64,000 nucleotides of DNA from Phenylobacterium sp. Root1290 (GTDB lineage: Bacteria; Pseudomonadota; Alphaproteobacteria; Caulobacterales; Caulobacteraceae). Positions 1-8,237 of this stretch are shown piece by piece (positions within the stretch are counted from its first letter, which is position 1; each line of letters opens with the position of its first letter). Both the position numbers and the translations under genes were made by a program. The DNA lies in NCBI RefSeq assembly GCF_001425305.1, contig NZ_LMEE01000003.1, positions 461,232 through 525,231 of the forward strand, in the 5' to 3' direction. The notes below the pieces were generated by a model that did not search any database, was not told the origin of the DNA, and saw nothing but the letters and a program-made list of their open reading frames with translations.

Positions 1-1
1 G

Positions 2-634
2 CGGCCGGCGCTGATGCTGGGGCACTGGCAGGCCGGGGTGCTGACCTTGGCCGCACTGGCCGCCGCCAAGAGCTTCGCGCGCGTGGACCGCATCGAGATG
101 GCGGCCCTCTACGACTATGCCGATCCGATCGGGCCGATGACGGCGACCGACTCCGGCGGTTTCGTGGGCCGCGCCTTGGTCCGCGAGGCTGGCGGCTGGG
201 CGCATCTCGACGCCGCGGTCAGCGGTCGCCGGGTCGAACGGGGAGACCTGCCGGGCTTTGACGCCATGCCGATGGGGGTGCTCGACACGCCGGGCCTGGC
301 GACCATGACCGGCGCGGCCGACGTGCGTTTCGATCTGGGCACGGGGACGTCGATCGGGACCGCCGGCGGCGGGGCGGCCTCGCACGACCTCTACATCGAC
401 ATCACCGGAACCACGGAGAGCGGCGAGACCGTGATGCAGCGGACCTTGATGAGCGACCCCAAGGGGCAGGCGCATCTGACCGCGCTGGGCGTGCTGATCG
501 GGGCCGAGCGGGTGTTGGGGCTGGATGGCCACGCGCCGCCGGCGGCGGGCTTCAGGCTGCCGGAAACGACCATCGACGTCGACCGGGCCGTGGAGCGTCT
601 GCGCGCCTTCGGCGTGCGGATCGAGGCGGTATGA
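2..634 (+). CDS. C-terminal part of a saccharopine-dehydrogenase-like oxidoreductase (5' end outside the window)
   Basis: The reading frame is open from the first bases of the window, so the true start lies upstream and about 211 residues are visible. The last 60 residues (a helix with TALGVLIGAERVLGL, then a Pro-rich turn, then a helix VDRAVERLRAFGV) resemble the C-terminal end of saccharopine-dehydrogenase/L-amino-acid-dehydrogenase-like proteins, where a GTG..AHL..G helix is followed by a short FxxxLxxxGI tail. The NAD-binding Rossmann motif that would confirm the family is not in the window. The gene converges on lysC with an 84-base gap. The family call is inference from the tail only; conserved protein of unknown function is the safe alternative. 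Confidence 0.5.
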   Translation, partial: RPALMLGHWQAGVLTLAALAAAKSFARVDRIEMAALYDYADPIGPMTATDSGGFVGRALVREAGGWAHLDAAVSGRRVERGDLPGFDAMPMGVLDTPGLATMTGAADVRFDLGTGTSIGTAGGGAASHDLYIDITGTTESGETVMQRTLMSDPKGQAHLTALGVLIGAERVLGLDGHAPPAAGFRLPETTIDVDRAVERLRAFGVRIEAV

Positions 635-718
635 CAGCGTCTACGCCCTGTCGGACGCAGACGCCGCCTTTGATCGTTCCGCCGCCCGCGGCAGGCAGGG
701 GCGGGTGCTCTTGAAGAT

Positions 719-1957
719 CTAGAGCTGGTCCAGGCCGAAGCCGGCATGCAGAGCGCGCACGGCCAGTTCGGTGTAGGCCGCGTCGATCAGCACGCTGATC
801 TTGATCTCGCTGGTCGAGATGACCTGGATGTTCACGCCCTTGTCGGCCAGCGCCTTGAACATGGTCTTGGCGACGCCGGTGTGGCTGCGCATGCCCACGC
901 CGATGACCGAGACCTTGGCCACGTCCTCGTTCACCTGGACGTCGTCGAAGCCGATCTGCGGCTGGTGGGCGCGGACGATCTCGACCGCGCGTTGGGCGTC
1001 GCGCTTACCGACCGTGAATTCCATGTTCGCGGTGTCGGCAGTGCGGGCGTGGCTCTGCACGATCATGTCGACATTGACGTTGGCGTCGGCCAGGGCGCCG
1101 AAGATCTCGGACGAGACGCCCGGATGATCGGGCAGGCCGAACAGGCTGATCTTGGCTTCGTCACGGCTATAGGCGACGCCGCTCACGATGCGCTTTTCCA
1201 TGATCTCTTCCTCGTCGCACACGATGGTGCCTTGGCCGGGCGCTTCGCCGGGCTCAACAAAACTGGACAACACCCGCACCGGCACGTTCTGGGCCATGGC
1301 GAGCTCGACGGAACGGGTCTGCAGGACCTTGGCGCCCAGCGAGGCCATCTCCAGCATCTCCTCGTAGGAGATCTTGCTGAGCTTCCTGGCCTTGCTCTCG
1401 ATGCGCGGGTCGGTCGTGTAGACGCCGTCGACGTCGGTGTAGATGTCGCAGCGGATCGCCTTCACCGCCGCGGCGATGGCGACCGCGCTGGTGTCCGAAC
1501 CGCCGCGGCCGAGGGTGGCGATGCGGCCGCTGCGGGTCACGCCCTGGAAGCCGGCGATCACGGCGACTTCGCCGGCGTCGAGCGCGGCGGCCAGCTTCTC
1601 GGGCGGAATGTCGTCGATGCGGGCGCGGCCGTGCGCGTCGTCGGCGATGATCGGAATCTGCCAGCCCAGCCACGACTTGGCGGGCAGGCCCATGTTGCGA
1701 AGGGTCATGGCCAGCAGGCCGGCGGTGACCTGTTCGCCCGAGGCGACGACGGTGTCGTATTCGTCGTCGGACGGGGTCAGGCCCTGCGCCGCGGCGCCGG
1801 CGCCGTCGGTCCAGGCGACCAGCTCGTTGGTCTTGCCGGACATGGCCGACACGACGACGGCGACCTTGTGTCCGGCGGCGACTTCAGCCGCCACAAGGCG
1901 GCCGACGCGCCGGATACGCTCGAGGTCGGCGACGGACGTGCCGCCGAATTTCATCAC
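719..1957 (-). CDS. lysC: Aspartate kinase
   Basis: Catalyses phosphorylation of aspartate, the first step toward lysine, threonine, methionine and diaminopimelate. The N-terminal KFGGTSVA motif (residues 3-10) is the amino-acid-kinase signature, followed by GGSDTSA near residue 153 and two C-terminal ACT domains (about 265-400) that normally bind the feedback inhibitors. Length (412) fits the monofunctional bacterial enzyme. The start is uncertain: the frame can begin at GTG 1957 or ATG 1954, but neither has a good ribosome site, whereas a CTG at 1969 sits 8 bases after GGAG (1981-1978) and would give MSRLVMKFGGTSVA, close to what homologues start with. The gene is divergent from ubiG. Confidence 0.97.
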   Translation of the reverse strand: MMKFGGTSVADLERIRRVGRLVAAEVAAGHKVAVVVSAMSGKTNELVAWTDGAGAAAQGLTPSDDEYDTVVASGEQVTAGLLAMTLRNMGLPAKSWLGWQIPIIADDAHGRARIDDIPPEKLAAALDAGEVAVIAGFQGVTRSGRIATLGRGGSDTSAVAIAAAVKAIRCDIYTDVDGVYTTDPRIESKARKLSKISYEEMLEMASLGAKVLQTRSVELAMAQNVPVRVLSSFVEPGEAPGQGTIVCDEEEIMEKRIVSGVAYSRDEAKISLFGLPDHPGVSSEIFGALADANVNVDMIVQSHARTADTANMEFTVGKRDAQRAVEIVRAHQPQIGFDDVQVNEDVAKVSVIGVGMRSHTGVAKTMFKALADKGVNIQVISTSEIKISVLIDAAYTELAVRALHAGFGLDQL

Positions 1958-2144
1958 TAGCCGAGACAGCGCAGGAGCTCCGCTTGAGAGGGAAGGCTGC
2001 GCCTAATAGCGGGGCCGGCGTCCAGGGGCAATGTCTGCCTTCGCAAGCGCGAAAACGACGCGCCCGGCGCAAGATGGCGCCCATTCCGGGCCGTTGCGGG
2101 CGATAGGGGCTGGCGCCGGGCGCCTCGCAGTAGGAAAAGAGTTC

Positions 2145-2897
2145 ATGTCATCCGCGTCCGCTTCCTCGATCGACCCGAAAGAGGTCGAACAGTTCTCGCG
2201 CATCGCCGCCGAATGGTGGGATCCGAAAGGCAAGTTCGCCCCGCTGCACAAGTTCAATCCCGTGCGGCTGTCGTTCATTCGCGACCAGGTTCAGGAACGG
2301 TTCGGGCGCGATCCGAAAGCCATTCGGCCGTTCGAAGGCCTGCGGCTGCTGGACATCGGCTGCGGCGGCGGACTGCTGTGCGAACCGATGACCCGGTTGG
2401 GTTTCCAGGTCACAGGCGTCGATGCGTCCGAGCGCAATATCGGCACCGCCAGCGCCCACGCGGCCGAGCAGGGGCTGGCGATCGACTACCGCGCCACCAC
2501 GGCCGAGGACCTGCTGGCCTCGGGCGAGCCGGCCTTCGACGTGGTGCTGAACATGGAGGTGATCGAGCACGTCGCCGATCCTGGCGAGTACCTGCGCAAC
2601 TGCGCGCGGCTGCTGGCGCCGGGCGGGCTGATGATCGTCGCCACCCTGAACCGGACCCTGAAGGCCCTGGCCCTGGCCAAGATCGGGGCGGAGTACGTGC
2701 TGCGCTGGGTGCCGGCCGGGACCCACGATTGGAACAAGTTCCTCAAGCCGGAAGAGCTGCGCGACTTCCTGGCGGGGGAGCCCGTGGAGTTCCACGGACC
2801 TTTCGGCGTGGCCTATGATCCACTGTCGGGCCGATGGTCGCGCTCCACAGACTGCGACATCAACTACATGGTGACCGTGACGCGGGACGCAGCGTAA
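2145..2897 (+). CDS. ubiG: Ubiquinone biosynthesis O-methyltransferase UbiG
   Basis: Transfers methyl groups from S-adenosylmethionine to the two hydroxyls of the ubiquinone ring in the cytoplasm or at the inner membrane face. The 250-residue protein has the SAM-binding LDIGCGGG motif at residues 69-76, the acidic loop GVDASERNI after it, and the UbiG N-terminal block with [19 protein letters not shown]. The frame is open further upstream to 2031, but the extension is low-complexity and the UbiG family begins about where ATG 2145 places it. The sequence is full length and unremarkable. The gene diverges from lysC and is followed closely by an FkbM methyltransferase. Confidence 0.97.
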   Translation: MSSASASSIDPKEVEQFSRIAAEWWDPKGKFAPLHKFNPVRLSFIRDQVQERFGRDPKAIRPFEGLRLLDIGCGGGLLCEPMTRLGFQVTGVDASERNIGTASAHAAEQGLAIDYRATTAEDLLASGEPAFDVVLNMEVIEHVADPGEYLRNCARLLAPGGLMIVATLNRTLKALALAKIGAEYVLRWVPAGTHDWNKFLKPEELRDFLAGEPVEFHGPFGVAYDPLSGRWSRSTDCDINYMVTVTRDAA

Positions 2898-2922
2898 AGA
2901 GGCGGCCCACGAGGAAGTACCC

Positions 2923-3726
2923 ATGCCTTCGATTAGGGTGCTCGGTCACGCCTACCGCGCCTGGCGCCGAAACAGGACGTGGGCGAAGCACGAGCCCGAG
3001 ACGCCGTACCTTGCCGATCTGCTGAGCGGTTCGCCGGTGTGCCTGCACGTGGGGGCCAGCGACGGACGGCACTCGTATGTGATGACCCAGGTCGCGCCTG
3101 CGGCGCAGATCCACGCCTTCGAGCCCTCGGCCTTCACGTTCGAAGTGCTGAAGATCTGCCTGGCCTGGCACCGGATCGCCGCGCATGTGACGCCGGTCCA
3201 CGCGGCCGTCGCCGACGTGCCGGGCGAACTGCTGCTGGTGACGCCGATCAAGACCTCGGGCCGCATGGCCAGGGGCTATGCCTATGTCGCCGCCGAGCGG
3301 CCGAAGAGCCCCGTGCGCCCGGACTTCGAGGACATGGGCGCGGAAGTCGAAACGACCACCGTCACCACCATCGACCGTTACTGCGCCGCGCACGGGCTGG
3401 GCCGCGTGGACTTCATCCGCATGGACATCGAGGGCGCCGAACTGAGGGCGCTGAAGGGCGCCGAGCAGATCATCGACCGCGACCGGCCGCACGTGCTGAT
3501 CGAAATCCATCCGATGATGCTCGAGACCCACTTCGGAGGCACGGCCGGCGCGGTGCTGGAGGTCTTCCTCTCGCGCGGCTACCGCATGTTCGCCCTGAAC
3601 GGCGACCGCCTGGAAGAGTGCGCCGACGTCGAGGTGGAAGCGCCCTGGAAGGACTATTTCTTCGTCCATCCCGAGCGCGCGGCGGATCTGCCGGACGGGG
3701 TCTTCAAGGCGCGAATGGCGGCCTGA
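2923..3726 (+). CDS. FkbM family methyltransferase
   Basis: A 267-residue SAM-dependent methyltransferase of the FkbM type, a family that O-methylates sugars and polyketides. A glycine motif CLHVGASDG (about residues 40-48) is the SAM-binding loop, FEPSAFTFEVL follows at the usual spacing, and the family signature FIRMDIEGAELRALKGA lies near residues 164-180. No signal peptide or membrane segment. It begins 25 bases after ubiG, with GAGGAAG just before the ATG, so the two may be cotranscribed. In Caulobacterales many FkbM proteins modify surface polysaccharide or holdfast sugars, but nothing nearby names a substrate here. Confidence 0.9.
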   Translation: MPSIRVLGHAYRAWRRNRTWAKHEPETPYLADLLSGSPVCLHVGASDGRHSYVMTQVAPAAQIHAFEPSAFTFEVLKICLAWHRIAAHVTPVHAAVADVPGELLLVTPIKTSGRMARGYAYVAAERPKSPVRPDFEDMGAEVETTTVTTIDRYCAAHGLGRVDFIRMDIEGAELRALKGAEQIIDRDRPHVLIEIHPMMLETHFGGTAGAVLEVFLSRGYRMFALNGDRLEECADVEVEAPWKDYFFVHPERAADLPDGVFKARMAA

Positions 3727-3834
3727 TCGTCCGGTTTCGGGCGCGAACTTCCACAAACCCCTACCGTCGACGGCTAGCCCCGCGTCGGGCGGGGGCCTAG
3801 GCTCTCCTGAACAACGATAAGGGAGGAGCCGCGT

Positions 3835-5451
3835 ATGCTGGCCCTGATGATGGATCGGGCTCTGAGCCTGCCTTCGATCCTCGAATACGCCGCGACCTAT
3901 CATGGCGACCGCGAGGTGGTGACGCGCACGGTCGAGGGGCCCATCCACCGCTACACCTACGCCGACGCGCTGGCGCGGGCCAAGCGCATGGCGAACGCGC
4001 TGATCGAGCTGGGCGTGAAGCCCGGCGACCGGGTCGCGACCCTGGCCTGGAGCACTCACCGGCACTTCGAGCTCTACTACGCGGTGTCGGGGATCGGGGC
4101 GATCCTGCACACCATCAATCCGCGGCTGCATCCGGACCAGATCGCCTGGGTCGCCAACCATGCCGAGGATTCGATCCTGCTGTTCGACATCAGCTTCGGC
4201 GACCTGGTCGGCGACCTGGCGGCCAAGATGCCGACGGTGAAGACCTTCGTGGCGATGACGGACCGGGCGCACCTGCCGCCGCCGTCGCCGGCCGGCACGC
4301 TGGTCTACGAGGAACTGATCGCGGCGCACCCCCCGCAGTTCGACTGGCCCGAGCTGGACGAGCGGATGGCTTCGGGGCTCTGCTACACGTCGGGGACGAC
4401 CGGCAATCCGAAGGGCGTGCTCTACGGCCACCGCTCGACCGTGCTGCACGCCATGGCGCTGGTGGCGCCGGACGCCTTCGACCTTTCGGCGCGCGACACG
4501 GTGCTGCCCTGCGCCCAGATGTACCACGCCAACGCCTGGTGCACGCCGTACGCCGCGCCGCTGGTCGGCGCCAAGCTGGTGCTGCCCGGACGGCTGCTGG
4601 ACGGCCCCTCGATCTGCGAGCTGGCGGTGAGCGAGCAGGCGAGCTTCCTGCTGGGGGTACCGACGATCTGGGTGGGCGTGCTCGACCACCTGGACCAGAC
4701 CGGCCAGAAACTGACCAGCGTGCGCAACGTGGCGATCGGCGGGTCGGCGCCGACCGCCTCCTTGATGCGGCGGGTGGAGAACCAGCTCGGCGCGACGGTC
4801 CGCCAGATCTGGGGCATGACCGAGACCAGCCCGATGGGCGTGATCAACACCCCGCTGGCTCGGCACGCCGGCGAGGACGAGGACGCGGCCTACGCCCGCA
4901 AGCTCAAGCAGGGACGCGGCCTGTGGGGCGTGGAGATGCGGATCATGGGCGACGATGGGACGGTGCAGCCCCGCGACGGGGTCAGCGTCGGCGCGCTGCA
5001 GGTGCGCGGCCCGTGGGTGTCGTCGGCCTACTTCAAGAACGAGGGCGCGCAGGTGTTCCTGGACGACGGCTGGTTCGACACCGGCGACATCGCCACCCTC
5101 GACGAGGAGGGCTACCTGCGCCTGACCGACCGCGCCAAGGACGTGATCAAGTCGGGCGGGGAGTGGATCTCGACCCTGGACCTGGAGGACGCGGTGTCCT
5201 CGCATCCGGCCGTGGCCCTGGCCGCGGCGATCGGCGTGCCGCATCCGAAGTGGGACGAGCGGCCGCTGCTGCTGGTGGTCCTGCGCCCCGGGCAAAGCGC
5301 CGATCCCGAGGAGCTCAAGGCGCATGTGGCCGCGCGGGTGGCCAAGTGGTGGACGCCAGACGAGGTGAGGATCGTCGCCGAACTGCCGATCGGGCCGACC
5401 GGGAAGGTGCTGAAACGCGAGCTTCGCGACCGGATCGCCACGGTCGCCTAG
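3835..5451 (+). CDS. Acyl-CoA synthetase (medium/long-chain fatty acid:CoA ligase, AlkK-like)
   Basis: Activates a fatty acid with ATP to an acyl-adenylate and then to acyl-CoA. The 538-residue protein belongs to the ANL superfamily: P-loop YTSGTTGNPKG at residues 184-194, adenylate-binding IWGMTETSPMG near 325, WFDTGDIATLDEEGYLRLTDRAKD (hinge) near 405-430, and the C-terminal catalytic lysine region GPTGKVLKREL at 520-530. The N-terminal sequence and MTETSPMG are typical of the medium-chain AlkK-type ligases. A strong ribosome site (GGGAGGAG) precedes the ATG. It stands alone between divergent and parallel neighbours; chain-length preference cannot be read from sequence alone. Confidence 0.93.
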   Translation: MLALMMDRALSLPSILEYAATYHGDREVVTRTVEGPIHRYTYADALARAKRMANALIELGVKPGDRVATLAWSTHRHFELYYAVSGIGAILHTINPRLHPDQIAWVANHAEDSILLFDISFGDLVGDLAAKMPTVKTFVAMTDRAHLPPPSPAGTLVYEELIAAHPPQFDWPELDERMASGLCYTSGTTGNPKGVLYGHRSTVLHAMALVAPDAFDLSARDTVLPCAQMYHANAWCTPYAAPLVGAKLVLPGRLLDGPSICELAVSEQASFLLGVPTIWVGVLDHLDQTGQKLTSVRNVAIGGSAPTASLMRRVENQLGATVRQIWGMTETSPMGVINTPLARHAGEDEDAAYARKLKQGRGLWGVEMRIMGDDGTVQPRDGVSVGALQVRGPWVSSAYFKNEGAQVFLDDGWFDTGDIATLDEEGYLRLTDRAKDVIKSGGEWISTLDLEDAVSSHPAVALAAAIGVPHPKWDERPLLLVVLRPGQSADPEELKAHVAARVAKWWTPDEVRIVAELPIGPTGKVLKRELRDRIATVA

Positions 5452-5526
5452 ATAGATCGCGCATCAGGGAAACTGCTGCACCGCTTCAGCGTTAGTCACC
5501 CAGGTATCCGAGTTGGGAGCTGAACC

Positions 5527-6447
5527 TTGCATAAGAGACCCAAGGGCGTCTTGTCCGTGGGATGGGCGTGCATCACCTGCGCCGCGACCGGTCGCACCGA
5601 GCATGCGCCGACCTCCGACGACTATCCCGACAGCGTGGTGCGCCGCTTCCGGTTCGAGGCGGGCGGCGGCTTCGGCTGGAAGATTTCGGCCCTGACCACG
5701 CCGCGTGAGCGGCCGGCGCCGTGGAAGATCGTCGTCGTGACCGGCGCGCCCTCCTGGGCGGAATACTGGGCGCCGGTGCTGGCCGCGCTGCCGCAAGACC
5801 GTGAAATGGTGGTCGTCGATCGGCCCGGCTACGCCGGCTCCGAGCCGGTGGAGTACGTCGGCGACATCCAGGTGCAGGCCCGGGCTCTCGCGCCGCTGCT
5901 GCAGGCCAAGCCTGGCCAGCGGGTGCTGCTGGTCGGCCAGTCCTACGGCGCGGCGATCGCCTCGATCATGGCCGAGCAGAACCCTCGCCGCGTGTCGGGC
6001 CTGGTGCTGCTGTCGGGCTACTTCGGGGAGTCCGGGCCGACCGCTCGCTGGCTCGTGCAGTGGGGCTCGAAGGTCCTGAAGTTCATTCCGCGCGACCTGC
6101 GTCATGCGGTGCTGGAGGTGTCGGGCCAGCCGGGGCAACTGGGCCATCTGCACGCGGCCCTAGAGCGGCTGCGCATCCCGGTTCACGTGATCCACGGGGA
6201 CAAGGACGACTTCGCGCCGATCGAGATCGCCGAGCGGCTGGCGGTGCAGGCGCCCACGCGGCGCCCGGTCAGGTTCGAGCGTGTCCCCGGCGGCAACCAC
6301 TTCATCAGCGACGGGCCGGTGGAGCCTTTGCTGGCGTCGCTGGAGGCCTGTATTCCGGTCCGCACGCCGTTCAAGCTGCGGCTTCCGAAGCTGCCGCACT
6401 TCGCCTGGCCGAAGCTGCGCATCGGCGGACGCACGGCGCAGGCCTGA
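5527..6447 (+). CDS. Alpha/beta hydrolase
   Basis: A 306-residue alpha/beta hydrolase-fold protein. The nucleophile elbow is GQSYG with Ser139, the acid is probably an Asp in HGDKDDF near residue 225, and the catalytic His is His258 in GGNHF. The N-terminus has a short stretch with SVGWACITCAATG that could be a weak lipoprotein or signal segment (two Cys), but it lacks a clear hydrophobic core. The C-terminal 30 residues are basic and proline-rich (FKLRLPKLPHFAWPKLR). The oxyanion region VVTGAPSWAEYW does not identify the substrate. It is likely an esterase or lipase-like enzyme; the true role is unknown. Confidence 0.85.
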   Translation: MHKRPKGVLSVGWACITCAATGRTEHAPTSDDYPDSVVRRFRFEAGGGFGWKISALTTPRERPAPWKIVVVTGAPSWAEYWAPVLAALPQDREMVVVDRPGYAGSEPVEYVGDIQVQARALAPLLQAKPGQRVLLVGQSYGAAIASIMAEQNPRRVSGLVLLSGYFGESGPTARWLVQWGSKVLKFIPRDLRHAVLEVSGQPGQLGHLHAALERLRIPVHVIHGDKDDFAPIEIAERLAVQAPTRRPVRFERVPGGNHFISDGPVEPLLASLEACIPVRTPFKLRLPKLPHFAWPKLRIGGRTAQA

Positions 6448-6529
6448 TCACGATTGGCTCGCTGAACGGAACTTCGCGACAGCGAGGTGGTTGTGGTGGC
6501 CGCTGGGAGGCATCCCGGAGGACCCCTCA

Positions 6530-6922
6530 ATGAACGCCAAGTTGCTGCCAGCCCTCGCCGCTGTATCGCTCGCTGCGCTCGCCACCTCGGCCAGCGCCCA
6601 GCCCATGACCTATGACCAGGGGATCGCGGCGCCGCCGATCGACACCCCGGCCAATCGTCCTGCCCGTGACTACGAGGCGCCGCCTGTCGCCGAGACCGGC
6701 CGCGCCGCCGACACCGCGGCCCAGGCTTCCGATCTTCGCGCCGGTTCGCCGATCAAGGACGGGGCGGGCGCCGAGGTCGGCCGCGTCGTGAAGGTCGACG
6801 GCGGGATGGTGACGCTGTCGTCGCAAGGCAAGACGACCATGGTGCCGCTCTCGAGCCTCAGCCACTCCGGCTCGGACATCGTGTCGTCATCGAGCCGCGC
6901 GGACGTCTGGGCGCCGAAGTAA
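6530..6922 (+). CDS. Small exported protein with PRC-barrel-like domain
   Basis: A 130-residue protein with a clear Sec signal peptide (MNAKLLPALAAVSLAALATSASAQ, cleavage after about residue 24). The middle is proline- and alanine-rich and acidic. The C-terminal 55 residues (GSPIKDGAGAEVGRVVKVDGGMVTLSSQGKTTMVPL) have the alternating beta pattern of a PRC-barrel-like domain, often seen in small periplasmic proteins of Caulobacterales. ATG 6530 is chosen because it gives the signal peptide and follows CCCGGAGGAC; the frame is open further upstream without coding character. Role unknown. Confidence 0.8.
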   Translation: MNAKLLPALAAVSLAALATSASAQPMTYDQGIAAPPIDTPANRPARDYEAPPVAETGRAADTAAQASDLRAGSPIKDGAGAEVGRVVKVDGGMVTLSSQGKTTMVPLSSLSHSGSDIVSSSSRADVWAPK

Positions 6923-7088
6923 CCCAACCCCAAGCGACCACTCCAGCGCCCGGTCAGGCGACCAAGGCCAAAAACGTCCTTGGCCACAGCCATCTGAACA
7001 GCGATAAGGTTGGCGTGACGAGAGCTGCGGCCAGACCGTAGCTTCGATAATGCGCCCGATCGGGCGTCGCTTGGGGAGATTGCCGTAG

Positions 7089-8171
7089 ATGAAAGCCGCA
7101 GTGCTGCGCGAAGTGGGCAAGCCGCTTCAGATCGAAGACGTCCTGATCAACAAGCCGGGTCCGCACGAAGTGCTGATCCGCACCAAGGCCGCCGGCCTTT
7201 GCCACTCCGACCTGCACTTCATGCAAGGCTCCTATCCGACCGCGCTGCCGGCCGTGCTGGGCCATGAGAGCGCCGGCATCGTCGAGCAGGTGGGTTCGGA
7301 AGTGCGCACCGTGAAGGTGGGCGACCACGTCATCACCTGTCTGTCGGCCTATTGCGGCCACTGCGAATTCTGCCTGACCGGCCACCTGTCGCTGTGCGTG
7401 TCGCCCGACACCAAGCGCGACGCCGACGAAGAGCCGCGTCTGAAGGCCACCACCGGCCCGATGCAGCAGTACCTGAACCTGTCGTCCTTCGCCGAGCAGA
7501 TGCTGATCCACGAGCATGCCTGCGTCGCGATCCGCAAGGACATGCCGTTGGACCGCGCCGCCCTGATCGGCTGCTCGGTCATGACCGGCGTGGGCGCGGC
7601 GATCCATACGTCGAGCGTGCGTCCTGGCGAGACCGTTGCGGTCATCGGCTGCGGCGGCGTCGGCCTGGCGGCGATCAACGGTGCGGCGATCGCCGGCGCC
7701 GGCCGGATCATCGCCATCGACATGGTCGCCTCGAAGGGCAACCTGGCCCATCAGTTCGGCGCGACCGACTTCATCGACGCCTCCAAGACCGACGCGGTCA
7801 AGGAAGTGCTCGAGATGACCAAGGGCGGCGTGCACCACTCGTTCGAAGCCATCGGCCTGTCGAAGACCGCCGAGCAGGCGTTCGGCATGCTGCGCCGCGG
7901 CGGCACCGCCAACGTCATCGGCATGATCCCGATCGGCCAGTCGATCACCCTGCCGGGCTTCGCCTTCCTGGGCGAAAAGAAGCTGCAGGGCTCGATGATG
8001 GGTTCCAACCGCTTCCCGGTCGACATGCCGCGCCTGGTGGACATGTACATGAACGGCAAGCTGAAGCTGGACGAGATGATCTCGCAGCGCATCAAGCTGG
8101 AGCAGGTCAATGAAGGCTTCGACGAGATGAAGAAGGGCGAACTGGCCCGCTCGGTCATCGTCTTCGACTGA
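7089..8171 (+). CDS. Zinc-dependent alcohol dehydrogenase (MDR family)
   Basis: A 360-residue NAD(P)-dependent alcohol dehydrogenase. Catalytic zinc ligands are Cys38 (GLCHSD), His59 (GHE, 58-60) and the Cys in LIGCSVMTG near residue 160; structural zinc ligands are Cys89, Cys92, Cys95 and Cys103. The Rossmann motif GCGGVGLAAINGAAIAGA follows at about 178. The long loop between the structural zinc site and the catalytic domain (KRDADEEPRLKAT) resembles class III and aryl/long-chain alcohol dehydrogenases, but GSH-dependent formaldehyde dehydrogenase is not supported by the overall pattern. A monocistronic unit closed by the hairpin terminator at 8201-8225. Confidence 0.92.
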   Translation: MKAAVLREVGKPLQIEDVLINKPGPHEVLIRTKAAGLCHSDLHFMQGSYPTALPAVLGHESAGIVEQVGSEVRTVKVGDHVITCLSAYCGHCEFCLTGHLSLCVSPDTKRDADEEPRLKATTGPMQQYLNLSSFAEQMLIHEHACVAIRKDMPLDRAALIGCSVMTGVGAAIHTSSVRPGETVAVIGCGGVGLAAINGAAIAGAGRIIAIDMVASKGNLAHQFGATDFIDASKTDAVKEVLEMTKGGVHHSFEAIGLSKTAEQAFGMLRRGGTANVIGMIPIGQSITLPGFAFLGEKKLQGSMMGSNRFPVDMPRLVDMYMNGKLKLDEMISQRIKLEQVNEGFDEMKKGELARSVIVFD

Positions 8172-8200
8172 TAGATCAAAGCCGTCGCAAGACGCCGGAA

Positions 8201-8225
8201 GCCCTCCCCTCGGGGAGGGCTTTTT
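8201..8225 (+). terminator. Intrinsic terminator after the alcohol dehydrogenase
   Basis: A G+C-rich hairpin (GCCCTCCCC and GGGGAGGGC arms with almost no loop) is followed directly by five T residues at 8221-8225, 30 bases after the stop codon. The T run is only on the + strand side, so it serves the dehydrogenase gene and not the convergent TetR gene. Confidence 0.9.
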
Positions 8226-8237
8226 CGTAGGCGGGCG

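Noticed and set aside
2860..5325. An 821-codon minus-strand frame across the FkbM and acyl-CoA synthetase genes
   Set aside because: His/Arg/Gln-rich composition typical of a shadow frame; both + strand genes have intact motifs.
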